Assembly: GCA_963680875.1 (NCBI GenBank)
Contig: OY804588.1
Coordinates: 80,438,829-80,502,828, forward strand
Origin: Bathymodiolus brooksi
Taxonomy: Eukaryota > Mollusca > Bivalvia > Mytilida > Modiolidae
Direction: 5' to 3'
Length of the DNA: 64,000 bases
Shown here: piece by piece, positions 21,868 to 33,595 of the stretch
Numbering within the stretch: the first letter of the stretch is position 1
Layout: every line of letters starts with the position of its first letter
Translations under genes and position numbers: made by a program
Notes under the pieces: generated by a model
What the model saw: only the letters and a program-made list of their open reading frames with translations
Told to the model about the DNA's origin: nothing
The model's database searches: none

Positions 21868-23265
21868 TTAGCTCACCTTGCCAAAGGCAACGTGAGCTTT
21901 TGTCATCACTTGTCTCCGTCGTCTGTCGTTCGTTGCCCGTTACCACTCCACCTTCTAATCTTCTCCTCCGAAACCCCTTAGCCACATGAACTGAAGCTGA
22001 GTAGACATAATCTATGGAAGATTCTCTATGAAGATTCACATTTTGTCTCGATTCGTTGGCAAACATTGCCGCCACAGGCAATTCTTGTTTCTGATTGGTC
22101 GATTTCTAAAAAAAAGGTATTCTTCTCTGAAACCGCTTGGCTAAATGTACCGAAACTTAGTAAGAAGTATCAGTGGAACGAAACGACTTCAATAGGGATT
22201 GCTTATTCAATCCCGATCCGTTAACAAACATGGCCGCCACAGTCCACTTGGTCAAATGAACCGAGACTTGGTAGAAACTATTTATGTAAAGTTTTCAATA
22301 ACGATTACACATTTTGTTCAGATCCGTTAACAAACATGGCCGCCACAGGCAATCTTTGTTTGTGATAGGTCGATATAAAAAAAGTCGTTTCCTCTGAAAC
22401 CTCTTAGGAAAATGAACTGAATCTTAGTAGGAAGCATCTATGGAAAGTTCTCTATAAGGATTGCATATTTTGTCCCGATCCGTAAACAATAACGGCCGCC
22501 ACAGACTATTCCTCTTTCTGATTGGCCAATTTCTAAAAATCTTCTATTTTGAAACCACTTGGTCTAATGAACAGTTGGTAGGAAGCATTTATGTAAAGTT
22601 TTCTATCACGATTGGACATTTTGGGCAGATCCGTTAACAAACATGGCCACCACAGGCAATCTTTGTTTCTGATAGGTCGATTTCTAAAAAGTCGTCTCCT
22701 CTGGAAACCCCTTAGGAAAATGAACTGAATCTTGGTAGGAAGCATCTATGTAAAGTTCTCTATAGTGATGGCTTCTTTTGTCCCGATCCGTTAATAAACA
22801 TGGCCGCCACAGTCCATTCGTCTTTCTGATTGACCAATTTCTAAAAATATTTTCTTTTGAAACCACTTGTTCAAATGAACCGACACTTGGTAGGAAGCAT
22901 TTATGTACAGTTTTCTATATCGATTGCACATTTTGTGCAGATCAATTCACAAACATGTCCGCCACAGGCAATCTTTGTTTCTGATAGGTAGATTTCTAAA
23001 ATATCGTCTCCTCTGAAAACCTTTAGGCAAATGAACTGAATCTTGGTTGAAAGCATCTATAAACGGTCCTCTATAACGAATGCTCATTTCGTCCCGATCC
23101 GTTAACAAACATGGCTGTCACAAGCAATTCTTGTTTCTGATTGGTCGAGTAGCCAAATGAACCGAAATCTGGTAGGAAGCACTAATGGAAGGTACTGTAT
23201 AAAGTTTCCTCAAAACAGTATGAAGGGTGAGCGACACAGGCTTAGCCCACTGAACCTCTAGTTTG
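21868..23265. repeat. GGTCGATTTCTAAAA tandem repeat, about 7-8 units
   Basis: Begins with an AGCTCACCTTGCC / CAACGTGAGCT inverted pair at 21868-21898 and a GTCGTCTGTCGTTCGTT stretch. Units of about 180 bp follow (TCCCGATCCGTTAACAAACA, TGGCCGCCACAGGCAAT, TTGTTTCTGATTGGTCGA). The AGCTCACC...GTGAGCT head recalls a dispersed bivalve repeat I know only from memory. All small frames here (21782, 21804, 22533, 22684, 22778, 23118) are repeat translation. Confidence 0.85.
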
Positions 23266-23299
23266 ATTGCCCCTTCGGTATTCTCTAACGAATATTTCC

Positions 23300-23760
23300 A
23301 AATGTTCAACAGGTAATATGCGACAGGGATACCAGGAAATCTATATTTCGCTCAGTGATATTTTAGAGCGAACTTTATTCAGTCAATGCAATTGGACTGC
23401 ACATGAAAAATATGTGCAAATGGAAAAAGGACGAAAGGATAAACAATGATCTACAAAACTGTACACATGTAATCAAATATTAAGCAGCACAAGCGCTACC
23501 AAATTACATGGGGTAAACTCAGTTGCGGCGGACGGGTATGCAGTTCCTGCTCCATAATAGGCCTCCGTCGTGTTACTCCTGTTACAAACCCGGTAATAAA
23601 AACAGAACCAGGAAAAGACCGAATTGTTATCACGACAAACGAAATAAACACGCATATATCAAGGCCAATTGCATAAAGAGGAGAGTGCAAATCGGCTAAG
23701 GTCACCTATGCCTGAGGGAAGAGAACCTTAGTTTTAATAATAATTGCATAATTCAGGAAC
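23300..23760 (-). mobile_element. Retroelement 3' fragment, antisense, with flanking duplicated block
   Basis: GCAGTTCCTGCTCCATAATA, GTCGTGTTACTCC, ACAAACCCGGTAATAA and AAAAGACCGAATTG match 31840-31980 and 45215-45310. The left border (AACAGGTAATATGCGACAGG) also recurs at 31625. No functional frame. Confidence 0.55.
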
Positions 23761-24307
23761 TGTAAATTTCAATAATAATATATATAAAAAGCCATTTCCT
23801 GCCGAAACACTGACTACTGGGCGGATGGTGATCTCAGGGATAAATAGACCGCGAACTGAGGTATCGAAACTGTGATTGTAGAAAAATTATGATATCCAAT
23901 TTAGTGTGTAACCTTCATCAAGTAGGCTCAAAGCCAAAAGAATAGAAAGACAAATAGTTAAAGATCACTGGGAACAAGAAAACCAAACATGACGTTAGAA
24001 AAATTACTCTCTTTGAAATATGAAAAATCTTCTTTCCAGAAGCTATGGTGTCATGAAATACCATGCTGTCCTAACAATGTCAAACACCAATCAGAAAAAC
24101 ATAGAAACAGAGACAAAATGGAAGTCTCCTACACACATATGAGTAACCGCTCACTTTCCTTGCTAGATAGATTGATAGAAATGCTACTAATTAACCGAAC
24201 ATGATATTGTGGTTGCTAGATGGATAACTATATGAAATTATTAATGTTTAAAAGAAATAAAATATGTATTCAATTAATTTCTTTACAAATGCAATGGTTT
24301 TGATTTT

Positions 24308-24542
24308 CAGTTCTTACAGGCATTTCCATCACAAGTGGGAAATCTCTCACATCAGTCAGAATTACGTGTGCATGGATCGATGCAACGGTATGCACTTGCA
24401 TCATATATGTTGTGTTTCTGGCAGCAATCGTTAGAAGATGAGTACGGTTTTCTGAAGCACCAGATATTTGGAAGTTTCATATTAGGTTTATCATAGTTTT
24501 GATTGTGACTAGAGTGAAAAGAAAAGCAAATAATTTTAATAT
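24308..24542 (-). pseudogene. Decayed cysteine-rich peptide exon (paralog of 33596-33806)
   Basis: The minus strand matches the exon at 33596-33806 closely, including the pyrimidine-rich acceptor (about 24520-24540). Two framework cysteines are replaced by Tyr, a 15-base in-frame deletion removes the link between the two halves, and a premature stop falls just before the second CC pair. Flanking sequence (TAAAAGAAATAAAATATGTA) is shared with 33490-33540, so the pair arose by segmental duplication. Confidence 0.7.
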
Positions 24543-24639
24543 TGTAAATAGTCAACAAGTATGTGTTCAAGCTAACCACAATACAGTATCTGGTATAATA
24601 TGAAAGTGTCATTAAACACAGATAATCTTAATCAAATCT

Positions 24640-25190
24640 AAACTTCAAATGAATTTGATGGAAAAAAATAAATACAATAACACAAATTGTGGTCTGGTAA
24701 TGTTGAAAATGACGTCACATAGCCTTTTTCCATTTTCCGATTCTGTGCCACTATTTTAAAAAATGATTACATATGCTCCAACAATATTTTATTGATCAGT
24801 CAATTTCAAAACATTCCAAAACAACAACAATGTTTTCTAAAAAGAAACAAGCGTCGGTCTAATCGTTTTTGATGGTGTCTTCTGTCCGCGCTTAGTGAAT
24901 ACTGTTACCTTTACTTACCGTCGCTCAACATGAATCAGGTACCAGACAAAAAATGATAGCTTAATCAATGACTGTTTAAATCGAACCAGTGTAAGATATT
25001 GTTTTTCCGTTTACATAAATAGGCAAAACGGAATTAAATTTCTATTCCAGGAGCAACTGCATAAGGAGTAACATCTCTCGGTTGCTACAATATTCCACAT
25101 CTTGTGTTTATTATCAATATTTTCTTGATAACTTACAATGATGCTACTGAATTAAGGGCTCCAAGTGATTATGTGAAAGTAGTTAGCTTG
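24640..25190. repeat. Duplicated intergenic block, no gene
   Basis: Resembles 16600-17110 (AATTTGATGGAAAAAAATAA, TTACTTACCGTCGCTCAACA). No gene or RNA recognised. Confidence 0.45.
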
Positions 25191-25365
25191 AACGTTTCAT
25201 GGCTTGGTTAACCCTTCCGGAATGCATGTATATATGTCTGAAATAACCACATACATGTCCCGTTGGAATTACAATCCGGTCCTTTCCACGTTCATGACTA
25301 ATCACAGGCTTCGCAACAAGAATAACACGACAGATACGACTAGTGGAGCAGGAGCAGATTACGCT
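25190..25365 (+). mobile_element. Retroelement 3' tail, sense, shortened
   Basis: GGTTAACCCTTCCGGAAT, ACAATCCGGTCCTTTCC, ATGACTAATCACAGGCTTCG and GACTAGTGGAGCAGGAGCAG correspond to the tail copies at 14675 and 49140. Confidence 0.55.
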
Positions 25366-25379
25366 TTTTGTGAACACGA

Positions 25380-25660
25380 GTTCATTCCTGTTTTTTTACC
25401 TTTCTTTACGTTTTTTTTTACTTCGGTTCGTCTTCACTACCATTTGTTTTCGTTTGTTTTTTTTAATGTGCGTTTTTTGTTCTATTTTTGTTTTGTTGTT
25501 GTTTTATTTGCTTGTTTTTGTATGTTGTGTTTTTGTTTTGTTTACGTATTATTATTTGTTTGTATTTGTTATGTCTTTCTTTTTTTCCCTTTTCTTAGGG
25601 CCGGGGGGTTTGTTTTTGTTATTTGTATTTATTTCTGCAAACTAGTGTCCCTAACTCTTC
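25380..25660. repeat. T-rich low-complexity tract
   Basis: Long runs of T with interspersed G/C. Open frames of 164 and 100 codons here are made almost wholly of Phe, Leu, Val and Cys and are composition artefacts. Confidence 0.75.
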
Positions 25661-25739
25661 CAGTGTTTGAATGGGGTTCGTTTTTCTCCTATCTCTAATT
25701 TCTGTGAACCCCCTCGTAATTCCGCTACGGATAACATAT

Positions 25740-26295
25740 TTCATAGTAAAATAGTTGTTTTCATACTTACTACATTATTTACAGTGAACATAATGATATA
25801 GACTTTACGTTCTATTTTGTCACCTTGTTTACTTCTTTACAAATTCAGATTAAATTTCAACCGTAAGATATTTATTTTATGGAAAAACCCATTACAAATA
25901 TGTATTTATAGTAACGAGGACTTGACATCCAATATGGCAGATAATATCAATTTTTAATTTAACATATTTATTGATCACTTTAGATTCTCTAAAACAACAA
26001 ACAAACAATTGGGGTAATATAGTACACACATGTAGATAGTACGATATATAATTGTGAATTTCGTGTATAATTAAACAAAAAAGAGGGTATTCACTTTTGA
26101 TATGGTTGTGTGGAACTATAATCTATCTTCGCATTTTAACCTTTAGCTATGTTATCTTGTACAGATAATTTTAATTGGAAATGTTCAGAGATGACAAATT
26201 AGCAGATCATTAACAAAGAATATTTTAGCAAAATATTGTTTTACATCACTTATCGCTGATGGTTTTTGTTCGGTAAAGGGGGGAGAGAGGGAGGG
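25740..26295. repeat. Duplicated pre-gene block (unit 3), with ATGGCAG motif and mutated donor
   Basis: Matches 46810-47390, 37440-38165 and 59890-60650. At 25934-25940 it has ATGGCAG followed by AT, where the version at 37817 has GT. The block also contains GACTTGACATCCAATATGGC and AAACAACAAACAAACAA. No protein gene. Confidence 0.65.
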
Positions 26296-26299
26296 TTAG

Positions 26300-26490
26300 A
26301 GGCTTAACTAACATTTCAACAACAGTTCAGATATATCGTGGCGGTCATATTTATTGGGGTAGGAAACCGGAGGAAACCACAGACATGCTGCAAGTCATTA
26401 ACATACGCTTTAGTGGATTCAAGCTCACAAAGTTAGCGGTGTTAAGAACTGATTACATAGGTAGTTCTAAATACCCTATGATGTTGTTCG
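26300..26490 (-). mobile_element. SINE, family B, degenerate
   Basis: Body (AGATATATCGTGGCGGTCAT, GGAAACCGGAGGAAACCAC) and part of the tRNA-like side (TCAAGCTCACAAAGTTAGCG) are present. Corresponding copies occupy the same place at 38175, 47393 and 60650. Confidence 0.7.
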
Positions 26491-26605
26491 TAAAAGTGAC
26501 TTAAAGGAGAGGGAGATGAGTTTTCATAAATAAAGTAAGAGGCTTTCTTGACTAAAGATGAAGTCGGTTTCTTAATCAAAGGAATGGTTTTAGCTTCATA
26601 TCATA
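26490..26605. repeat. TTAAAGGAGA / TCTTGATTAAAGG degenerate block
   Basis: Purine-rich phrases (TTAAAGGAGAGGGAGATG, TGACTAAAGATGAAGTCGG) recur directly after the SINE at 38405-38525, 47630-47730 and 60885-60990. Confidence 0.6.
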
Positions 26606-26739
26606 ATCAGGTTTTATCAGCTCTTTCTACAAAAGCTTTCGAAGACTTACTGGTATGGATGAAACATTCACTTTAAATTTAAGTAATTTCTCAGATGTGT
26701 CTTAACAATCTGATCAAAATCTGCACATTATTAATATTG

Positions 26740-27515
26740 TCTGAGAAATCTGAACATTTATATATGGCATGAAATCTCTGAACATTCTTAGCATTACCTG
26801 AAAAGTCTGAACATTATTAGCATTGTTTGAAAACGCTGAACATTCTTAGCATTGTCTGAAAAGTCTGAATATTATTGGCATTGTCTGAAAAGTCTGAACA
26901 TTCTTAGAACTGTCTGACAAATCTGAACATTCTTAGCATTGTCTGAAAAATCTGAACATTCTTAGAATTGTCTGAAAAGCTTGAACATTCTATATATCTC
27001 ATGAAAAGTCTGAACATTCTTAGCATTGTCTGAAAAGTCTGAACATTCTTAGCAATGTCTGAAAAGTCTGAACATTCTTATTGTTTTTTGAAAAGTCTGA
27101 ACATTCTTATAGTTTTTTGAAAAGTCTGAACATTCTTAGAATTGTCTGACAAATCTGATCATTCTTAGCATTGTCTGAACAATCTGAACACTCTTTGCAT
27201 TGTCTGAAAAGTCTGAACCTTCTTATAATTGTCTGACTTATCTGAGGATTCATAGCATTGTCTGAAAATCTGAGCATTCTAAGCATTGTCTGAAAAGTCT
27301 GAACATTTTTAGAATTGTGTGAAATATCTGAACATTCTTAGTATTGTCTGAAAGTCTGAACATTCTAAGCATTGTCTGAAAAGTCTGAACATTCTTAGCA
27401 TTGTCTCAAAAATCTTAACATACTGAGCATTGTCTGAAAAGTCTGAGCATTCTTAGCATTGTCTGAAAAATCTGAATATTCTTAGGATTTTCTGAAAAAT
27501 CTTAACATTCTGATA
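26740..27515. repeat. About 28-bp minisatellite upstream of copy 3 (roughly 27 units)
   Basis: Unit about TTGTCTGAAAAGTCTGAACA followed by TTCTTAGCA. Copies vary by single bases. The same unit forms a longer block at the equivalent place before copy 5 (47860-48790), while copies 4 and 6 show no expanded array there. Confidence 0.93.
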
Positions 27516-27615
27516 TAATTGTATAATTAAGTCAGTGATAGTTAACTGTCCACCTGTTTGACGACTTTAAGCCGCTACAATATGTAAATGTATTGATTAA
27601 ATCTAACCCGAAAGA

Positions 27616-27687
27616 AGTTTTGTTTTCTGTGGAAATTCCTGTTGCCAATATTCATTTATAGTTACGTGGACTTCAATGATGGCATGT
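27616..27687 (+). promoter_or_regulatory. Candidate first-exon module of copy 3: kB-like site, TATTTATA-like, ATGGCAT|GT
   Basis: GGAAATTCC, a palindromic Rel/NF-kB-type half-site pair, lies at 27631-27639. It is followed by a TTCATTTATAG stretch and ATGGCAT at 27679-27685 with GT directly after. The same arrangement occurs at 39033-39094 (copy 4) and 61527-61588 (copy 6). Its conservation through otherwise drifting flanks suggests function, but first-exon status is inference. Confidence 0.4.
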
Positions 27688-27889
27688 AATATTGATTCTT
27701 AAATTGAAAATGTCGAGTGATCAATTAAAATAATGTTACACAACAAAGGACGTTATTTTACCTGCATAACATAAATATACATTAAATGATACAGCAATAA
27801 ACGTATTTTTTATAAATAAAAATAGGGGGGGGGGAGTTCATTAAGTAGAGGGGGTTCCTTAATTAAATGAGAAGAGATTCAATAATAAA

Positions 27890-28230
27890 AAGATATATCT
27901 ATATAACCATTTAATCATAGCAAAATTGAGAGTTGGGTTCCCTTATTATTGGAAAAAGGACTTTGGTTAAAGGAGAGTTGTTGGTTGTAAGCAATGAAGA
28001 AGGAGGGCTACTTACTTTAAAAAGACCGTGTGGTCCTCCATTATTAGGAGATAGATGTTAATTGAATAACAGAGACAATGTTTCCTTGATCAAAGGAAAG
28101 GCGACCCATTTATCAAAGATGAGGAGGGTTTCTTGAATAAAGGAGAGGCCATCCAATAGTGAAAAAAGAAGTTGGGTTCCTCGATTAAAGGAGATGAGAT
28201 AAGATTTGACAACTAATTCTTGATTTAGGT
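27890..28230. repeat. TTAAAGGAGA-type degenerate block before copy 3
   Basis: Recurring TTAAAGGAGA, TCCTTGATCAAAGG and TTCCTCGATTAAAGG phrases, similar to 3690-3965. No gene. Confidence 0.55.
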
Positions 28231-28266
28231 CAATGACAACTCACCTAAAATTGCTTTATATTGTAG

Positions 28267-29900
28267 ACGATATTCAATCGCGTGACACATCTCTATCGTT
28301 GTATCGTTATGTGTGTCATCACGTTGTTGGTACAGAGGAAACAGTCCAGACAAGGAGAATGTTTAATACAATCATGGATAATATGTACCATGATGAAGTA
28401 TATAACCAGATAATAAGTGGAAGCAGTGGTGAAGGTCTAGAGATGAAGGGGAGCGATCTAGATATTATGTTAGTATTTAAAGATGTAAATGTCTATGAGA
28501 ATGTTAATACGGCACGTCTTAATTCGGCTGAAACCTGTGTTGCTATGGAGATGGATGACAGCAAAATAGGTTTTTCACATCTGCGGCTTATTCACTGCAA
28601 TAATGAGAGTATTTCGAAAATGTGCACAAATATTGGAAATGATTTGTATTTGTCTAATCAGTTATGTAAATCAAATTCCATGAATAAATTTGCTGAAGTA
28701 GTTCATGGACCGTGTTTGTCAGACAAACCTGGTTTCGTGGATTTAGCATTAACATTGCATTCAAGACAATGGATATCAATCGCTAACGAATGGGTAACAA
28801 GATCTAATTGTTCATGGCCTAGTAGTCATGTAAAGTCACAGATAATAGATCACGGTGTTCTGTTTGTTCCTATCGGTTCTAAAGGATCTAAGAACGAACA
28901 CATCGAATGGCGTATATCATTCTATGTTGGTGAAAAACTATTGATATACTCTTTCACTCATACACAATTACTCTGCTATGCTTTGATGAAAATATTGATC
29001 AAGGACGTAGTTAACAAGGAGAGCCGATGTAAAGATTTAATCTGTTCATTTTATATCAAAAATATTATATTTTGGGTTTCGGAAGAATTACCGTTATCAA
29101 TATGGCGACCCGAAAATCTCATTTCTTGTTTCTTGAGATGTTTCAGAAGACTCATTTATGGCCTTGAATACGGAATTTGTCTTCATTACTTTATTCCTAA
29201 AATTAATATGTTTGAGAATAAGATAGAAGAACTAGATCGTCAACTCTTACTAGGACATTTAAGTGTATTGTGGAGCTACGGTTGGCGTAGTGTCCTCCTG
29301 TCAGAACAATTATCTACGTTTATAATACTACGGCTCAATATATATAATAACGCTGAAGTACAAGCAGGATATATCAAGCATATCTTGGTCTCACAAACTG
29401 TTGATACGACAGCAGTACTTGATATTAAGTCATACAAAAAAGTAACTAACTTCATTCTGCGCTCTCAGAGAATAAAATCTTATTATCGTTATTTCAGGAG
29501 TATGATATGTAGTAATGTAGTACAACATGAACATATCGTTAGTATGAATAGAAACAAAGACAATTATAAACAATACCGAAGACGTCTCTGTTACCTTACA
29601 CAGAACATATATCATGACGCTGTGTCTGGTTGGTTAATGTTGGCTTCGTTTTACTACCAGATGAAACAATATAAAACGGCTCTTTATATTATATATTACG
29701 CATTGTCTAAATGTACACAAGAAAAAGTTTGCTGTCAAGATAAGTTATCGGATTGGCAATACGATTTAATTAAGACAAGAACGGTACAAAGCTTAGGTAT
29801 AACAAACATATTAAGACTATTACGTGTTAGTCATGTTTTCTTCACAACAAAATCTGCAGATATGACTGAACCAGTTCATTATATTCATATAAATTTATAG
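28267..29900 (+). CDS. Mab-21/cGLR NTase, copy 3, with in-frame loss of the C-terminal TPR-like region
   Basis: Exon after the TAG acceptor at 28264-28266. The frame stays open upstream to an ATG at 28233, giving 555 codons, but that ATG lies on the intron side in the other copies, so it is probably not the start. Numbering from 28233: GS motif at 63-64 (SGSSGEG), D75-x-D77, third acidic residue in FVDLALTLHS at about 170, so the catalytic set is complete. The Mab-21 helical half (EWRISFYVGEKLL to HYFIPKINMFE) and the first TPR-like hairpin are intact. Near 29854 about 107 codons present in copy 5 are missing and the frame rejoins the last codons (MTEPVHYIHINL against a similar tail in copy 5). 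This could be a working short isoform or an early step of decay. Confidence 0.87.
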
Positions 29901-30110
29901 CTAACATCTCTTTAAAATTAATGTGTTAAACTTATGATTATATGGATATGTTTTCAGTTGTGTAGTGTTTACTGACATATACATATTATTTTCCTATATA
30001 AATATTTCATCATTTCAAAACAAAACGTTGTTTTCATGTCTTGGAAAATAGAAAAAAAGCACAATTTCATATTAATTTTTATTAAGATCGGACATATACT
30101 GCGCTGGTTT

Positions 30111-30165
30111 TATGTTATCGGTATTTCCTTGTCCTTGTTGTCTTCGTTGCTATCGGTCTGTAGAA
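30111..30165. repeat. GTC/GTT-type tract, unit 3 (eroded)
   Basis: CTTGTCCTTGTTGTCTTCG and nearby bases correspond to the trinucleotide tract after the other copies. Confidence 0.5.
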
Positions 30166-30298
30166 ACAATCTGATGAGCTTAGTTCTAGATGACGTACCT
30201 TTCTGAACGTTGAAGACAAATACCATTATCAACGGATAAAGGTTGAGAGTGATTTGTGGTGCTTTATATAGCCCTATCTCGTTCCAAACAAGAGGCAT

Positions 30299-30500
30299 TA
30301 ATTTTATTGATGGGAGAAATGGAATACCCAGAAAAAACCACCGGCCTGAGGCAAATCACTGACAAACTTTATCACATAATGAATACACATTGTCTGAGTA
30401 GGATTCGAAATCACAACATTGGTGGTGATATACACTGATTGCATAAATGGATGTAAATCCAACTACCATACGATGACAAACACGACGACACCTTTTATTT
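30299..30500 (-). mobile_element. SINE, family B, 5'-truncated
   Basis: The tRNA-derived side (GGATTCGAAATCACAAC on the plus strand, AACTACCATACGATGAC at the right end) and half of the body (TTTTATTGATGG, GACAAACTTTATCACATAAT) are present. Confidence 0.7.
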
Positions 30501-30519
30501 TTTTTGTAATCTTCATGGA

Positions 30520-30665
30520 TTATTGATGGACTATACATAATCTAGATATTTGATTTCGAATGGTGACTAATATGGGCTTAAAATCATCCTCAATTATATT
30601 ACTGTTTTCGAGATAAACTTCACGGAATGTGCCATTTTCAAATATTTAAACATTTTGTTATCTTT
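30520..30665. repeat. Shared 3' flank block
   Basis: ATTGATGGACTATACA, TTTCGAATGGTGACTAATAT and GAGATAAACTTCACGGAA recur after copies 4 (43830) and 5 (54370), and in part after copies 1 and 2. Confidence 0.65.
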
Positions 30666-30714
30666 TGGCATGACTTGACGTCCGTCGTCTGTCGTTCGTT
30701 CACTTTTCGTCGTT

Positions 30715-31010
30715 ATAACTTTGTTAACCCTTATGGAGTATCTGTGTCACAGATGACACTGGGTCAGCTCCGTTTATCGTAGTCAAAATCCCTTTTGTTC
30801 CTTGTTCATGATTTCTCATTGAATATGACAGATCATCAGACGCTCAACACAAGGAACATCACGACGGATGCCACTAGTGAAGCTGGATCTGCTGATCCTT
30901 CCGAAGCACTTGATTTGTCCCTGATTTTGGAGGGTGGTTTTGAATAATCTTTATATTTCTATGTAGGATTTGGTTATCCTTGTTTGTCTATTTTTACTTT
31001 CTGTTGTTTC
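30715..31010 (+). mobile_element. Retroelement 3' tail, sense
   Basis: Best-preserved partner of 14675-14965: GTTAACCCTTATGGAGTATC, TGTGTCACAGATGACAC, GCTCAACACAAGGAACA, GATGCCACTAGTGAAGC. Confidence 0.6.
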
Positions 31011-31094
31011 TTACAGCAGGACAAGCAATGAATGCTTTTCTCTATAATTGCTCTTTAATGGTCCTTGTTCAAATAATCACCACTTTTTTTGCAT

Positions 31095-31625
31095 GTTTGC
31101 TGCTGTCTATACAGTCAATCGGAGATAAATCAAGCATACAATAGACATTGTATGAAATTTGGTTTAATTTATGGTGTTTAACTCCACTTTCTACGATATT
31201 TCAGTTGTATCGTGGCGGTCAGTTTTATTGGTGGAGGAAACCGGAGTGAACAGAGAAAACCACAGACCTGCCGTAAGTCACTGACAAACTTTATCATATA
31301 AACCATGGTGAATTAAAATGCAATTTATTTCAAATATAAAAAAAACCACCACATTAAATTGTAAATTAACAGTAGATTCTTAATTTTGTAAAAGATACAG
31401 ACAATATTAGTACAGTGTCTTAATATATAATGTTTATATATAATAGGCTTAACATCTGTGATAAAGGAGAGGTACACAGAGTATGTATGAAAGTATGTGC
31501 AGAATATACATCAACTTTAGATTTTAAGACACTGTACACATAATGTGTGTATCCCTGGATTGCCCCTTGTGATGTTTTCAGTCAGTAGGAAGTAAATGGA
31601 TTTAAAACTAGATTTCTAATGTTCA
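31095..31625. repeat. Duplicated intergenic block (unit 3) interrupted by a SINE body
   Basis: The AACAGTAGATT block of 15020-15420 is here split by a SINE body fragment at 31163-31303 (TTTCAGTTGTATCGTGGCGG, TTTTATTGGTGGAGGAAACC). Copies at 15020 and 21331 lack this insertion, so it is a younger event in this unit. Confidence 0.65.
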
Positions 31626-31829
31626 ACAGGTAACATGCGACAGGGATACCAGTAAAGCTATATTTCGCTCAGTAACATTATAGAGCAAGCTTTGTTCTGT
31701 AAATGCAATTAGACTACCAATCCAGAATAAGGTCAAAAGGACAAAAGGAAAAACAATGATCTACAAAACACTACACATATAATCAAAGACAGAAAAAATT
31801 ACATGCGGTATACTCAGATGCTTCGGTAT

Positions 31830-32620
31830 GGTAAGCAGTTGTTACTCCACAATTGGTATCCGCCGTGTTAATCTTTTTACAAACCTGTTGATAAGTCATG
31901 ATTGAGGAAAAGACCGAATTGTAAATACGACAAACGAATTAAGCACGTAGATATCAAGACCAAACACATAAACAGAGTAGCGAACATCGGCCTCGGTCAC
32001 CTATGTCTGAGGGAGGAGAATATGGGTTTTAATATTAGTTGCATTATTTAGGAAAGGTAAATTTCAATAATAATATATCTAATAAACCATGTCAGTGCCG
32101 AAACACTGACTATTGGACGGATGATACGTACTCCCTGTGACAAATATTCCACCAACAGAGGTATCGACACAATGATAGTACAAATGCAGATACCGAATTT
32201 CGTGTGTATGCTCAAAGCAATAATAAAGGAAATCCAAACAATGAACGATCGATGGGAACAAGAAACAAAACATATTCGTTGTCATTTGTAACACACATTT
32301 TTCATAATGGTTAACTAGGTAATGGTGTCCCCCGTAAAACTCTGGAAGTGATGACTCCGGCTTAACCACCAAGAAACCACTGTTTACGTAAAGCATCAAG
32401 AAAATCACGATAGGAGCGACAAGCTCTAGAATATAATATCAACTGACAAGCATCTACTCATATGCAGGTACTGCTCGAATGGTGCTCTATAAATATGAAA
32501 GGTTCACACTAGGATATTTAAAATCATCTTTTCTGTCGTAATGGTTTGTTCTCGACTGACTCTCGCTGTCATTTCGACGTGTTGGTCAATGTATGAAGCA
32601 GACTAAACTATATATGGTAT
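31830..32620 (-). pseudogene. Degenerate reverse-transcriptase retroelement, C-terminal part
   Basis: On the minus strand a 109-codon frame (32079-32408) begins with residues I recognise from a reverse-transcriptase element frequent in mussel genomes: GFLVVK at about residues 11-16, FYGGHHYLVNHY at 24-35, and LQMTT. Upstream (32409-32620) related frames are broken by stops and shifts. Downstream the 3' tail runs to about 31830. The frame's C-terminal half is noise. The exact superfamily (LINE or Penelope-like) cannot be decided here. Confidence 0.6.
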
Positions 32621-33340
32621 CCTTTAATTTATGCTCAATAGAATATGTTCGATCAACAAATTCACCGAGCTTAACATTTTCACAGTACTATTTGCGATGA
32701 AACGTGTCTTTGACGTGTGGTATGTAAGTGATTTCCCTGGTCTTCTCGATGCATCCACCAGCAAAACTGACATTCTTTAAACAAGTTATTGGTAAAAGTG
32801 ACATTAAGCACAAACAACCCGAGCATACTATCTCATACATTACTAAGTTGATGTAGGCTATATTGTGTATGCATAGTTAGATAAGCCATACAATCAATCA
32901 AGAATTTCATATTTTGAGCGTTATGTCAGCTTCTGGTTACCCATTTTGATTTCTGAAAACTCTTGCCTTAACTCATTTTTAGCTGGAAAATGTATAATGC
33001 TAGTTACAGGAAACATTAACATATACTGAAAAAATAGAGAGACACAATAACGTATATCTAGTAAAACTATAAATAAACATATATATTAACAATAGCTTTT
33101 GTTGCTCCATAGATGACTCCCGTCAACCCATATTATATATACTGAAAATGTAGAGAGACGTAAGTCCATTAAAACTATAAAAATAACAAAACATATATAA
33201 TAATAAGAGATTTTCTTGCTACATAGATGATTACCGTCTTGTGTAATGAGGACACATATCAAAAGTTATCACACTTCCCGCAGTGCTACTAATTTTTTAC
33301 ATATGAATTTGCTTGAAATGAAATATGGGGGTAAAGCATA
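32621..33340. other. Spacer with a two-copy tandem repeat
   Basis: Two diverged copies of about 110 bp lie at about 33020-33120 and 33135-33240 (ATAGAGAGACACAATAACG / GTAGAGAGACGTAAGTCC; CTCCATAGATGACTCCCGTC / CTACATAGATGATTACCGTC). Nothing else recognised. Confidence 0.5.
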
Positions 33341-33595
33341 TAAAGAAAAATACCACACTGTCCGAACAATGCCAAACTCCAATCAGAACAACATAGAAAC
33401 AGAGTACCCCACACACATATGAGTAATTGCTATCTTTCCTGGCTACTTATTAAACGAGCATGATATTATTGCTGCTAGATGGATAAATCTCTTAAATAAT
33501 TAATGTCTAAAAGAAATAAAATATGTATTCAATGAATTTCTTTACAAATGCAATTGATAGGACTTTGGTTTGATTTTCCGTCATCAAGTTCAGCT

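Noticed and set aside
25204..25698. 164-codon multi-pass membrane protein
   Set aside because: The hydrophobic composition comes from a T-rich low-complexity tract.
26740..27515. CRISPR-like array (28-bp repeats)
   Set aside because: There are no unique spacers between repeats; it is a direct minisatellite in a eukaryotic genome.
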